The notes: generated by a model not told the origin, from the letters alone. Shown: positions 7,960 to 16,113, counted from the first letter of the stretch. The stretch is DNA of 64,000 bases from Pyrodictiaceae archaeon (GCA_015521735.1 WANQ01000010.1:37927-101926); one strand, 5' to 3'. Numbers and translations: made by a program.

Positions 7960-8547
7960 TTGTCGGGAGATAAAATAGTAGTGAAAGGATACGTTAAAAG
8001 CGATGTAGTAGAAGCAAGACATATTGATGTTGTAGGCGTGATTTTATCTACTCAAATAATTGCTGAAGACCTTAATATTATGGGATTTATAAAGTCAAGC
8101 GAGGTTAAGGCTAAGAATATTGTTATTAAGGGTTTTATAGATGCTAACAGCATTGACTCCCTACAACTCATTGTACATGGACGTATTCTTGGGGATAGAA
8201 TTAGAGCTACGGAAACAATACTAGAACTTACAGGTATATCTAAGTTGAAGCGCATTGAATCTTCTAAAACAATTATTAAGAGTATTGTACAAGACAAGTC
8301 TAGGGGTAGGCTACAAGTAGATGAAGTATATTCTAGGGATCTTAGCATAGAGTTTACTAATGCAAGAATAGTGGCATGTTGTAAATGTAGGGTTGGCGAA
8401 GGCAATAGAATTGAACGATTCTTTTATGGCGATATAATAGATGTTGATCCCTCAACTATATTTATGTTAAAACCTATAATACTTAAAACCTTATGTAATG
8501 AAAGAGAAGCTTTTGAGTACATTCTACCTACAAGTCTTAGCAGCTAG
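7960..8547 (+). CDS. Bactofilin-like beta-helix protein
   Basis: This 195-residue protein is built from short repeats of the form VxGxIxSxxIxAxxIxVxG across residues 5-100, the pattern of bactofilin/polymer-forming right-handed beta helices. The C-terminal third departs from the repeat and contains a CCKC cluster near residue 140. There is no signal peptide. The first usable start is TTG at 7960. The frame is open from 7918, and a strong AAGGTGAT lies at 7911-7918, too far for TTG 7960. The true start may therefore be a non-standard codon near 7924-7930. Role unknown; cytoskeletal or scaffold function is inferred only from the fold pattern. Confidence 0.65.
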   Translation: MSGDKIVVKGYVKSDVVEARHIDVVGVILSTQIIAEDLNIMGFIKSSEVKAKNIVIKGFIDANSIDSLQLIVHGRILGDRIRATETILELTGISKLKRIESSKTIIKSIVQDKSRGRLQVDEVYSRDLSIEFTNARIVACCKCRVGEGNRIERFFYGDIIDVDPSTIFMLKPIILKTLCNEREAFEYILPTSLSS

Positions 8548-8712
8548 TATTCTTGCAGCAGATAGTCTTTCCCTTAAATCAACGAGTAGCTGATATATTT
8601 CAAACTTCTTGCCATTGCTTATATCGCGTGAAGAGTACACTTCAATGTAATCTTTATCTAGTTTTTCAAGTATTTCTATGGCTTCATCTATTAGTTTAAC
8701 TACGTTTGTCAC
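8524..8712 (-). CDS. Small helical protein of unknown function
   Basis: This 62-residue protein is helical with a heptad-like pattern (IDEAIEILEKLDKD, then FEIYQLLVDLRERLSAARIL) and no recognisable motif. Its ATG lies inside the last codons of the nucleoside phosphorylase gene, a 17-base overlap, so the two are probably co-transcribed and translationally coupled. It also overlaps the end of the convergent bactofilin-like gene by 24 bases. No function can be assigned. Confidence 0.6.
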   Translation of the reverse strand: MTNVVKLIDEAIEILEKLDKDYIEVYSSRDISNGKKFEIYQLLVDLRERLSAARILAAKTCR

Positions 8713-9529
8713 GTACTCTCTCCTCTACTTCTCTCTGATACCTGTATTCTTCACGTATCCTAACTAGTATTTCAGCTGCAAGTCTAGCTGCAGCTAGTAG
8801 TCTTTCAGATATCCTTCTACTATAACTTGATCGTTCAAGACTACGTTCAATATCACCTGGCATTACTCCATGAGGAATACTACTATCGACTACCAGTATT
8901 GATAGTGCTTTCAGCCTCTTAATACCTGCTAGTGTATACAATGTAGCTGTTTCCATGTCAGCTACGAGAACATCTGTTTTAGCCCATGTACGCATAGCTT
9001 CCTCTAGGCCTACAAGGACATCTAATGAGAGCGTAAGACCTATGTGATACCTCATTTCATGGTCATAGATTCTGGTATATGTCTTAAATATCTCTTTAGC
9101 ATACCATAATAGCTCATATGAGGCGTGTGCAGGATACTCTATTGGTGCGTAGTAACGGCTAGTTCCATCAGCTCTTACAGCAGACATGGCCAAAACTACA
9201 TCCCCTAATGTAACTCTCGACTGCATACCCGTAGCAAAACCTACCTTAATGAAAACTCTACCACCCAGCCTAACATATTCTTCTAATGCTAATGCTAGGC
9301 TTGGAGCACCTATACCAGTAGAAGCTATTGTTAAGTCTATCACCTTATACTTACCAGTTAACGTGAAGAAAGGTTCACGTCCTTCAACTCTAGTACGTAC
9401 TTCAAATTCTCCTAAACTTGAAACCAGGTCCTCTACATGATCCTTTGAGGGTAAGAGTAGAACAAATGACGCAACATCACCACTTCTACAACGAGTATAG
9501 GGCTGAATCACACCTAGAGTTGACGACAT
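8696..9529 (-). CDS. Purine/uridine nucleoside phosphorylase family protein
   Basis: The 277-residue cytosolic enzyme belongs to the PNP/UDP phosphorylase family, which splits nucleosides with phosphate into base and ribose-1-phosphate for salvage. Family features are STGIGAPS (about residue 70), KVGFATGMQ (about 92), and the nucleoside-binding VADMETATLYTLA (about 190) with the conserved Met-Glu pair. The C-terminal 30 residues are a charged helix not needed for the fold. Whether it prefers uridine or purine nucleosides cannot be told here. The start ATG is 103 bases from the divergent SpeD gene, so the two share a promoter region. Confidence 0.85.
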   Translation of the reverse strand: MSSTLGVIQPYTRCRSGDVASFVLLLPSKDHVEDLVSSLGEFEVRTRVEGREPFFTLTGKYKVIDLTIASTGIGAPSLALALEEYVRLGGRVFIKVGFATGMQSRVTLGDVVLAMSAVRADGTSRYYAPIEYPAHASYELLWYAKEIFKTYTRIYDHEMRYHIGLTLSLDVLVGLEEAMRTWAKTDVLVADMETATLYTLAGIKRLKALSILVVDSSIPHGVMPGDIERSLERSSYSRRISERLLAAARLAAEILVRIREEYRYQREVEERVRDKRS

Positions 9530-9566
9530 TACTCAGTACCCTTCTGTTAATGGAGTGAATACCTAG

Positions 9567-9632
9567 TATGATAGGGGAGGGGGGTAAATTTAAAAGGTTA
9601 GGGGGTTCATAGCCCTTTGAGGGGTAGGGGGT
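9567..9632 (+). promoter_or_regulatory. G-rich promoter/leader of speD
   Basis: A TATA-like AAATTTAAAAGG lies at 9586-9597, with runs of four to six G residues on both sides (9573-9584, 9600-9605, 9620-9631), ending in GGGGTAGGGGGTATGG over the start codon. Several G tracts in the presumed leader could form a quadruplex or simply serve as a ribosome binding region. This is unusual in an otherwise AT-rich window. Confidence 0.45.
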
Positions 9633-10031
9633 ATGGTGGAGGTAGTAAGCCCAGTAATGCTGAAGAGTATAGAGAAAGTTGTAGGGAAACACGTATATGG
9701 CAACCTCTATGGATGCGACCCCCAAATACTAACCGATGAAGAAAAGCTTAAAGAAATAGTAGCACGTGCTGCTGAAATAGGCAATATGCACCTACTAGAG
9801 GTAAAGTCGTGGAAAATAGGGTTAGGTGTAAGCGTTGTTGCAATAATACTTGAAAGCCATATAACGATTCACACATGGCCTGAGTTTAGCTTTGCAACAG
9901 TAGACGTTTACTCTTGCGGTGAACACACTGACCCGATAAGCGCTTTCAACTACATAGTTACTGCACTAAAGGCGAGGAAAGTGGTTAAAGGCTACGCTGA
10001 TAGGTCATTGGAGGAGGATTACCGGGAATAG
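9633..10031 (+). CDS. speD: S-adenosylmethionine decarboxylase proenzyme (SpeD/SpeH family)
   Basis: This 132-residue pyruvoyl-dependent decarboxylase precursor makes decarboxylated SAM for polyamine synthesis. The self-cleavage site is [12 protein letters not shown] near residues 73-84; the serine becomes the pyruvoyl group. The family signature continues as ATVDVYSCG, with the catalytic Cys, and [10 protein letters not shown]. In Crenarchaeota a close paralogue acts as arginine decarboxylase instead, and I cannot separate the two by eye. Start ATG 9633 follows a G-rich ribosome binding region. A strong GC hairpin follows the stop. Confidence 0.88.
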   Translation: MVEVVSPVMLKSIEKVVGKHVYGNLYGCDPQILTDEEKLKEIVARAAEIGNMHLLEVKSWKIGLGVSVVAIILESHITIHTWPEFSFATVDVYSCGEHTDPISAFNYIVTALKARKVVKGYADRSLEEDYRE

Positions 10032-10037
10032 TATTTG

Positions 10038-10069
10038 GCCCCCAGGGGGACTTTACGGCACCTGGGGGC
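10038..10069 (+). other. Perfect 9-bp GC-rich stem-loop after speD
   Basis: GCCCCCAGG at 10038-10046 pairs perfectly with CCTGGGGGC at 10061-10069 around a 14-base loop. An overlapping alternative stem, GGCACC (10057-10062) with GGTGCC (10072-10077), would exclude it. The block from about 10037 to 10095 is much richer in G+C than its surroundings. It may be a terminator-like or RNA-processing element, or part of a small structured RNA. Confidence 0.5.
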
Positions 10070-10134
10070 ATGGTGCCAGCGGAATACGGGAACGCTTCTA
10101 TCATGGTATTGTTAGCTTAGGTTATAGTTGAGTC

Positions 10135-11241
10135 ATGTCTAAAATAGCTGTTATAGGTGGTGGATTCTCCGGCTTATACCTCTCAAGTCTTATAGGTGAT
10201 CCCTTAATAGTATTTGAAGAACATAAGCATATAGGTTTACCCGAACACTGTACTGGGTTAATCAGTTATTCTACTTTTAAGTCTCTTAAACTACCCTTAA
10301 ATCTTATTGAAGGGAAATACTATGTTATAAGAGTATATTTCAATGATTTTATGAGAAATGAAGTTGAAATACATGTAAGTGAACCCATTCTACGTGTCAA
10401 TAGGGTTGGTGTTGAAGAATATTTGTACTATAGAGCAATTGATAAGGGAGCCAGGGTTGTTTTGGGTCAAAGGGTTAGGAAACTTAATCCTAAAAAGCTA
10501 ATCGTTAACGATAAACGGTATGACCTAGTAGTGTTGTCTGAGGGTATTATAAGGTATTTTTCAAGAAGACTAGGCCTTATAGGTAAAGTAAAACCTGTGT
10601 ATTCACTCCAATTAAGACTGAAAGGTGAATTCTACGATAAGGATAATGTACTTGAAGTATATGTTACTAGTCCTACTCCAGACTTTTTCTCATGGATTGT
10701 ACCACTAGGAGATACAGGAGACATAATAATAGGTGTTGCAGCAACAGAAAAGAATTCATTGAATAAAAGACTACGTTTATTTAAGAAGATTTTGGAGAAG
10801 AAGGGTAAAGTGAAGGTTTATAAGGAGTTAAAGTATTTTGGAGGAGTAATCAGTGTTGGTCCTTTAGGGAAATTAGGTTATGGTAAAATACTGGGTATAG
10901 GAGATGCAGTAGGCTTAAATAAACCCTTAAGTGGTGGTGGTATCTATCCAATAACTTATGCAGGTAAAGTATTATCAAAGATAATATTAGGATATGTCAA
11001 TGGAGTAATTAGTGATCCGTTAAAGGAGTATGTACAAGCATTAAAGCCGTTAATATTGGAACTAAAATACTCGCATAAACTAGCATTAGCTATAAGGTAT
11101 CGCTACTATACGTTACCGAAGACTATATCACGTCTACTATCACTCATGAACGTTAAACTAGTTATCAGGAACTTTGAATATGATAGACACAGCAGTTTAG
11201 TTACACATGTATTCGGTAAATTAGGCTTTGTTAAAACATAG
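10135..11241 (+). CDS. Geranylgeranyl reductase family flavoprotein
   Basis: The 368-residue FAD-dependent oxidoreductase begins with the Rossmann motif IAVIGGGFSGLYLSS and has the PEHCTGLIS sequence typical of digeranylgeranylglycerophospholipid reductases. It also has a second FAD-binding GIGDAVGLNKPLSGGGIYPITYAG motif near residues 260-285. These enzymes saturate the isoprenoid chains of archaeal membrane lipids. The location should be at the membrane surface, with no membrane helix. The substrate (lipid versus quinone or dolichol side chain) is inferred from family only. The gene stands alone, with convergent eL13 downstream. Confidence 0.85.
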   Translation: MSKIAVIGGGFSGLYLSSLIGDPLIVFEEHKHIGLPEHCTGLISYSTFKSLKLPLNLIEGKYYVIRVYFNDFMRNEVEIHVSEPILRVNRVGVEEYLYYRAIDKGARVVLGQRVRKLNPKKLIVNDKRYDLVVLSEGIIRYFSRRLGLIGKVKPVYSLQLRLKGEFYDKDNVLEVYVTSPTPDFFSWIVPLGDTGDIIIGVAATEKNSLNKRLRLFKKILEKKGKVKVYKELKYFGGVISVGPLGKLGYGKILGIGDAVGLNKPLSGGGIYPITYAGKVLSKIILGYVNGVISDPLKEYVQALKPLILELKYSHKLALAIRYRYYTLPKTISRLLSLMNVKLVIRNFEYDRHSSLVTHVFGKLGFVKT

Positions 11242-11278
11242 CCTGAGTATTATAGGTTAAGGTATTGAGGGTAAACAG

Positions 11279-11548
11279 CTATATCTCTGGTGGTTTTATG
11301 CCCCTATTCTCATACCATTTGATTTTCTTTAAGAATTCAACTAGTTGTTTTACATTCCATTCATGCTTGGTCTTCCTACGTTCATCAACGTATAATCCTA
11401 GATTTCTTGCCTCCTTTACAGTTAGTCCTGCAGCCTTAAGTTCTTCAACACTAAAGCCTCTACCAGGTCTTAAACCAGGATCTAAGCCACCATACTTTAT
11501 TAATTTAGGCTTCTTTACATAAGCCTTAGGTATTGGAACCTCCTCCAA
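11279..11548 (-). CDS. rpl13e: Ribosomal protein eL13 (L13e)
   Basis: This is the 89-residue archaeal form of large-subunit ribosomal protein eL13. The signature GRGFSVEELKAAGL, then EARNLGLYVDERRKT, then WNVKQL at residues 28-70 matches the family closely. The protein is basic with Pro/Lys-rich ends. The conventional start is TTG at 11548, but a strong GGAGGAGGT lies just inside the frame and ends four bases before an in-frame ATA at 11533-11531. The true start could therefore be that ATA, as in other genes of this window. Monocistronic. Confidence 0.9.
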   Translation of the reverse strand: MEEVPIPKAYVKKPKLIKYGGLDPGLRPGRGFSVEELKAAGLTVKEARNLGLYVDERRKTKHEWNVKQLVEFLKKIKWYENRGIKPPEI

Positions 11549-11699
11549 CTCTCTTACCCCTCTTTCCTAACTCAAGGGTTTTCTAGAAGGCAGTTACAGT
11601 AGAAGTTTATTAAGCTTCACCCCTATTCAATCTTATATGGTTAAACACATAAAATCTAGTATTAGCTTGTAGAAGGCTGGAGGAGTGTGATCCGGGTAT

Positions 11700-11996
11700 A
11701 TGAGGATTAAGCGTTTGGTACTTGATGTACTTAAACCATTAAAAGAGCCTAGTATAGTTGATCTAGCAATAGAGATATCTAGGATTAAGGGTGTAGAGGG
11801 AGTAAATGTTACGGTAATGGAAGTTGACGTTGAGACAATGACCCTTACAGTTACAATAGAAGGTGATGATATAAGCTTTGAAGAGGTAAAAAAGGTAATT
11901 GAGGATTCTGGAGCAGTAATCCACAGTATTGACCAAGTAGTTGCTGGAGAAAGATTCGTAGAGATACCACCATCTAGAAGGGGTATGGTAGGTTAG
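11700..11996 (+). CDS. DUF211 family protein
   Basis: The 98-residue protein matches the archaeal DUF211 family: an RIKRLVLDVLKPLKEPSIVDLA opening and a ferredoxin-like alternation of strands and helices ending in HSIDQVVAG. Proteins of this family form small oligomers; no enzymatic role is established. Start ATG 11700 is about seven bases after GTGATCC, an excellent ribosome binding site. The stop is one base before the GTG start of the tRNA-thiolation gene, so the two form an operon. A regulatory or assembly role with the sulfur transferase is speculation. Confidence 0.85.
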   Translation: MRIKRLVLDVLKPLKEPSIVDLAIEISRIKGVEGVNVTVMEVDVETMTLTVTIEGDDISFEEVKKVIEDSGAVIHSIDQVVAGERFVEIPPSRRGMVG

Positions 11997-11997
11997 A

Positions 11998-12942
11998 GTG
12001 CTTACATGTCAGCGCTGTGGAATTAGACCAGCAACTATAATGCATAAGCCTAGCGGGCTTAGACTGTGTAGTCAATGCTTCTTAGACTACATTGTTGAGA
12101 GAGTAGAGAAGGAAGTAAAACGATGGAATATGCTTAAACCTAGTGAAACTGTACTCTTAGCTGTATCTGGTGGAAAGGATAGCTTTGTATTGTTAGACGT
12201 AATGGCTCAAATACATGATCCATCAAAGCAGATAGCATTATCAATAGTTGAAGGTATTAGCGGATATAATAGAGAAGAAGATATAGAGAAGATGAAAAAA
12301 TACGCTAAAGAACGAGGCATAGACTTCATTAGAACTAGTTTTAAGGAGTTCATAGGTGCTAGCCTAGATGAGCTAGTTAAAAGATCTTGGGAAAAGGGCG
12401 TAAATATATCACCCTGTACATATTGTGGTACTTTAAGGAGAAGAATAATGAACTATTATGCTAGAATACTTGGGGTTGACAAACTAGCTACGGCACATAA
12501 TCTTGACGATGAAGTACAAACGCTATTCCTTAACATACTTAGAGCTGATAGGATGAGGTTAATACAGTCTCATCCCAAGGCACCAGTACTAAGTGAGAAA
12601 ATTGTTAGAAAGATTAAGCCACTGAGGAAAATATATGAGTGGGAAACAGCTCTATACTCGTATCTTAAAGGATTCCGTTTTCAGGAAACAGAGTGCCAGT
12701 ATATTTATCTAAGGCCTACGTTAAGGGCTAAGATAAGGGAGCACCTATATAGGATAGAGGATGCTGAACCAGGTACTTTGTTAAGAATACTTGAGACAAT
12801 GGACTCACTATTAGAAAAAGTAGTAGACCTACACAGCAATTTACCTAAACTACCAACATGTAAAAAATGTGGTGAACCAACAAGTTATAATAGACAGTTA
12901 TGTAAGGTTTGTGAACTATTAGAGAAGATAGGCTTCTACTAA
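11998..12942 (+). CDS. tRNA 2-thiolation enzyme (TtuA/NcsA/CTU1 family)
   Basis: This 314-residue adenylating sulfur transferase thiolates uridine in tRNA, either U54 (TtuA) or wobble U34 (NcsA/Ctu1). Features in order: an N-terminal zinc finger CxxC...CxxC (residues 3-27), a PP-loop SGGKDS near residue 55, a catalytic PCTYCG with AHNLDDEVQTLFLN (residues 138-180), and a C-terminal zinc finger CKKCGEP...CKVC. Cysteines in the middle of the protein probably hold an Fe-S cluster. The start is GTG, coupled to the DUF211 gene. Choosing between TtuA and NcsA needs a phylogeny. Confidence 0.88.
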   Translation: MLTCQRCGIRPATIMHKPSGLRLCSQCFLDYIVERVEKEVKRWNMLKPSETVLLAVSGGKDSFVLLDVMAQIHDPSKQIALSIVEGISGYNREEDIEKMKKYAKERGIDFIRTSFKEFIGASLDELVKRSWEKGVNISPCTYCGTLRRRIMNYYARILGVDKLATAHNLDDEVQTLFLNILRADRMRLIQSHPKAPVLSEKIVRKIKPLRKIYEWETALYSYLKGFRFQETECQYIYLRPTLRAKIREHLYRIEDAEPGTLLRILETMDSLLEKVVDLHSNLPKLPTCKKCGEPTSYNRQLCKVCELLEKIGFY

Positions 12943-12948
12943 TGCTGT

Positions 12949-13305
12949 TTAGCAGACCTTAGTGCCTGGAGGTACTTCTTCTTCAACTGTAAGTATTACT
13001 GGTCTTCTAACATTACCTTTTTCAACATCTTCCTTGCATCCAGCAGCTAATAGCATGCCTTGGCTTAATATCCCTCTAATTCTCTTTGGCTCAAGATTTG
13101 CTACAACTATTATTCTCTTTCCTATGAATTCTTCAGGTTTATACCAGGATCCTAGTCCTGCTACTATTTGCCGTGTTCCAAGTGGGCCCAAATCTACTAT
13201 TAGCTTTATTAAGCGTGTACCTGGTATGGGTTCAGCTTCCTTTACTACTCCTACTCTTAGATCTATTTTTGCGAAATCATTTATTGATATTGTGTTCTCT
13301 ACCAC
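12949..13305 (-). CDS. metG: tRNA-binding domain protein (MetRS beta-subunit-like)
   Basis: The 118-residue OB-fold protein matches the C-terminal tRNA-binding domain of methionyl-tRNA synthetase, which is a separate gene in many archaea. Key segments are FAKIDLRVGVVKEAEPIPGT, then RQIVAGLGSWY, then ANLEPKRIRGILSQGMLLAA. It should bind tRNA or associate with MetRS to raise aminoacylation efficiency. CsaA-like chaperone-type proteins share this fold and are an alternative. The stop lies six bases from the convergent tRNA-thiolation gene. Confidence 0.85.
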   Translation of the reverse strand: MVENTISINDFAKIDLRVGVVKEAEPIPGTRLIKLIVDLGPLGTRQIVAGLGSWYKPEEFIGKRIIVVANLEPKRIRGILSQGMLLAAGCKEDVEKGNVRRPVILTVEEEVPPGTKVC

Positions 13306-13382
13306 ATTAACACCTTTAGAGTTCTGGTATGCTTACGAGGTCATAGAGTTAATTAGAGTTCTGCTCTATTCTGCTCTAACAT

Positions 13383-13446
13383 TAGGGTCCGATGGGTAAG
13401 TTTTCTTCACCCTAGAATCTGTCCGGGAGTAATTCTTCATCCCCTA
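13383..13446 (-). ncRNA. Weak candidate C/D-like sRNA
   Basis: Minus strand: GATGA (13441-13437), CGGA (13425-13422), a C'-like GGTGAAG (13411-13405) and CGGA (13391-13388), flanked directly by a 5-bp inverted repeat TAGGG/CCCTA. The spacing fits a C/D sRNA, but both D boxes would be CGGA rather than CTGA. It lies in the 237-base gap between the divergent tRNA-binding protein and DUF763 genes; no coding frame is evident in the gap. Confidence 0.3.
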
Positions 13447-13542
13447 TAATATCACTATTAATGCACGTGCTTATTAGCTCTCAATGCACATGATTATACT
13501 TGACTAGAGAACAGATAACAATACATTAACGCGTGATCATCC

Positions 13543-14721
13543 TTGGCTTGGACCGGTATAGCAGAACTACCATTACATGATGGACACGTGCCTAGATGGC
13601 TAGCAGAGCTTATGAAAAAGCTAGCTCGTAGTATAGTTGAAGTAATAGTGTTAGAGTATGGGCCTAGTGAACTTGTAAAAAGACTTAGCGATCCCCTATG
13701 GTTTCAGGCATTCAATAACATTATAGGTATGGACTGGGATAGTAGTGGTTCAACAACAGTTACTCTAGGTATACTAAGACACGTACTCTCAGATGGCGAT
13801 CTAGGAGTAATAGTATTGGGAGGTAAAGGTAAACGTATGCTTGCTATACCTATGGAGGCTGAACTCGAACTTAATAAAATCGATGCAAAAATAGATTCCA
13901 ACGAGCTAGTTAATATAAGTAGACTTGCTGCTAAGGTTGATACAAGCTTAGTGCAAGATGGCTACCAACTATATCATCACTCTATAGTAGTTTCAGAAAA
14001 CGGTGATTGGAGTATAATTCAGCAAGGAATGAATACTAGCTTAAGTATGGCTAGAAGATATCACTGGTATTCTAGAAGGCTTCGCTCGTTTACAGTAGAG
14101 CCTCATGAAGGTATTGCTGGTGTAAAAAGGCATGCGTTAAACCTAATTAATAAGAATGTTGAAGGAGTACGTAGACTAATAGTTGATTTAAGTAATGAGA
14201 AGCCAGAGAAAAATATGAGGCTTATAGCTAGTGCTTTAAGAGTTCTCCGAGGCGATAAGAGTATAGTAGAGTGGATTAAACCTGAAACATCTACAGGCAT
14301 TACAGTATATGATAGACAAGTAAAGCTACTATACTATAGGCCTATTAAGCTTACTAATAGACTTGTTAAAGCATTAGTTAAAGCCTATGAATCTAAACCT
14401 AGAAGTATGGAGGAACTTCTACTTGTAAGAGGAGTTGGACCCGACACTATACGAGCATTAACACTGGTAGCAGACCTAATATACCGTGAAGAACCATCAT
14501 GGGAGGACCCAGTATCACATCCATTGGATCCATTTAAATACGCGTTTGCATTTGGAGGTAAGGATGGAGTACCGTATCCAATTAGGAGGAAAACTATGAT
14601 TGAAGCAATAGAGTTCCTTAGGAAAGCTATTGAAGAAGCAAGAATAGGAGAAAAAGAAAAGCTACTAGCACTACGTAGACTTAAGAACCTGTATGCTAAG
14701 ATAAACTATGAGGGTAGATGA
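13543..14721 (+). CDS. DUF763 family protein
   Basis: The 392-residue protein has the DUF763 hallmarks: TGIAELPLHDGHVPRWL at the N-terminus, SDPLWFQAFNNIIGMDWDSSGSTT near residues 50-70, and a helix-hairpin-helix-like LLVRGVGPDTIRALTLVADLIY near residue 295. The family occurs in archaea and some thermophilic bacteria; its function is unknown to me, and the HhH motif suggests DNA contact. Start TTG 13543 follows GTGATC by a suitable spacing. The last codons and stop overlap the candidate sRNA at 14709. Confidence 0.85.
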   Translation: MAWTGIAELPLHDGHVPRWLAELMKKLARSIVEVIVLEYGPSELVKRLSDPLWFQAFNNIIGMDWDSSGSTTVTLGILRHVLSDGDLGVIVLGGKGKRMLAIPMEAELELNKIDAKIDSNELVNISRLAAKVDTSLVQDGYQLYHHSIVVSENGDWSIIQQGMNTSLSMARRYHWYSRRLRSFTVEPHEGIAGVKRHALNLINKNVEGVRRLIVDLSNEKPEKNMRLIASALRVLRGDKSIVEWIKPETSTGITVYDRQVKLLYYRPIKLTNRLVKALVKAYESKPRSMEELLLVRGVGPDTIRALTLVADLIYREEPSWEDPVSHPLDPFKYAFAFGGKDGVPYPIRRKTMIEAIEFLRKAIEEARIGEKEKLLALRRLKNLYAKINYEGR

Positions 14722-14777
14722 AGACGAGTCCGACCCCTGATAAAGTATGATGAATCTCCTTTAACCTAATACCCTCA
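14709..14777 (+). ncRNA. Candidate C/D-like sRNA bridging two convergent gene ends
   Basis: Order of boxes: GATGA (14717-14721), CTGA (14737-14740), a perfect TGATGA C' box (14748-14753) and a D-like CTAA (14766-14769), with guide-sized intervals of 15 and 12 bases. The outer boxes are flanked directly by a perfect 8-bp inverted repeat, TGAGGGTA/TACCCTCA. The C box contains the stop codon of the DUF763 gene, and the 3' end lies in the radical SAM gene. The CTAA box departs from the consensus, which lowers confidence. Confidence 0.5.
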
Positions 14778-15927
14778 CTACAATCTTGTTGTCTACTATA
14801 TCCATTTCGGGAGTTACATGAGTTAAGTGTTCTCTACTTCTAAGTATCCTTAATAGTTTTTTCTCATGGTTTCTAAAAGGCTTACGTATACGTTTAGGGT
14901 ATTCATCCATGTTATTAGAGCATAAATACCCGCTACTACATAATTTGTCCATTATTTCTCCTATTTTGTCAACATCTATAGGGTTCTTAAGGGCTTCTTT
15001 ATAAAACTCGTACAATGTTATTCTTAACGCATAGTTTTTGAGCAAATACATTCCACAGCAATCACTACTTGTATGAAGGCTAAAAAGACCTTCCTTACAT
15101 GTAGCAAAACTTATGTTATGCTTAGCTAGTTCTCTCGAAAGCATGCTATACTCTCCATATAGAGCTAGCCTACTAGGCTTATATAATGGTCTACCACCCT
15201 CAATAACTCTCAAACTATAGCTTTCGAGCTCCAAGCCTCTTACACCTACAGTATTTAGAATGTAGTCTAGTTCGGGTCTCGTAAACCTTATACCTTCAAC
15301 TATTACATGCTTCACACCTAGATCTTTGAAGAACCCTGCTACATCCTCATAGTCTAAGTTACCTATACTCACTCTTGGTATGTATGGCGAAAGTCTTAGT
15401 ACAACTGGTATACCTTCACTTGACAGCTCTTTAGCTACCTTGAGTCTATGAGTACTACTTGGGGCTAAGGGTTCAAGTTTACGTGCAATATTATCGTCTA
15501 ATGACGTTATTGATATTTGTACTAACGCTAAGTTCTCATCCGCTAGCTTTACCAATATCTTTCTCCAAGGATCCTTAGTTATTAGTGTAGACTTTGTATT
15601 AATTATTAAAGGATAATTGTATTTCAAGGCTATCTTCATTATCCTAAGTGAAGCTCTCTTGTACTCTTCTACTGGCTGGTAAGGGTCTACTAGTGTTGAA
15701 AGCCTAGCTGGTATTGGTTTTAAACTCTTAGTATAAATCTTTTTAGCAATAGAGAGGAACTCCTTAATCGCTCTTATCCTTACACTAGGTCTACTTGATC
15801 TATCCCAATACCATTGAGTATAACAGTATATGCAGTTAAAGCTACAGGAGGTGTATGGTTCTAACCGTATTAGTGAATAGCATAGTGGTGAAATAATGTT
15901 GCTAACATTTATTACTAATTCAACCAA
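14761..15927 (-). CDS. Radical SAM protein (SplB-like)
   Basis: This 388-residue radical SAM enzyme has the cluster motif CSFNCIYCYTQWYW (CxxxCxxC) at about residues 28-41. It continues with RLSTLVDPYQPVEE and with NTKSTLITKDPW, both typical of the SplB/'DNA repair photolyase'-like COG1533 proteins. The 4Fe-4S cluster would cleave S-adenosylmethionine to start radical chemistry; the substrate is unknown. Further cysteines near residues 275 and 290 (SDCC) and 335-342 could bind an auxiliary cluster. Its 3' end overlaps the sRNA candidate at 14709-14777. Confidence 0.82.
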   Translation of the reverse strand: MVELVINVSNIISPLCYSLIRLEPYTSCSFNCIYCYTQWYWDRSSRPSVRIRAIKEFLSIAKKIYTKSLKPIPARLSTLVDPYQPVEEYKRASLRIMKIALKYNYPLIINTKSTLITKDPWRKILVKLADENLALVQISITSLDDNIARKLEPLAPSSTHRLKVAKELSSEGIPVVLRLSPYIPRVSIGNLDYEDVAGFFKDLGVKHVIVEGIRFTRPELDYILNTVGVRGLELESYSLRVIEGGRPLYKPSRLALYGEYSMLSRELAKHNISFATCKEGLFSLHTSSDCCGMYLLKNYALRITLYEFYKEALKNPIDVDKIGEIMDKLCSSGYLCSNNMDEYPKRIRKPFRNHEKKLLRILRSREHLTHVTPEMDIVDNKIVVRVLG

Positions 15928-16063
15928 TGTTATCCTCCATAAACTCCATGCCTACCCACAGCACATATAAGTCTATGGGAAGGCTAAGTATTTTTGGTCA
16001 ACTATACCGATAACTATACGTAATCTGGGACTTTTTAACTGGTTTGCGAAAAGTTTCATATAT

Positions 16064-16080
16064 AAGAAAATTTTAAAGGG
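16064..16080 (+). promoter_or_regulatory. TATA-box promoter of hydrogenase operon
   Basis: A GAAAATTTTAAAGGG element sits 35-50 bases before the GTG start of the small-subunit gene. It is the clearest archaeal TATA/BRE-like sequence in the 186-base gap that separates the radical SAM gene from the hydrogenase operon. Confidence 0.55.
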
Positions 16081-16113
16081 TTTAAACAAATACGTAGCGT
16101 AGACAAGGCATAG

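Noticed and set aside
13704-13901. Minus-strand frame within DUF763, and many similar frames inside other genes
   Set aside because: Shadow frames rich in Ser and Leu that arise opposite real genes in AT-rich DNA, without ribosome binding sites or family features.
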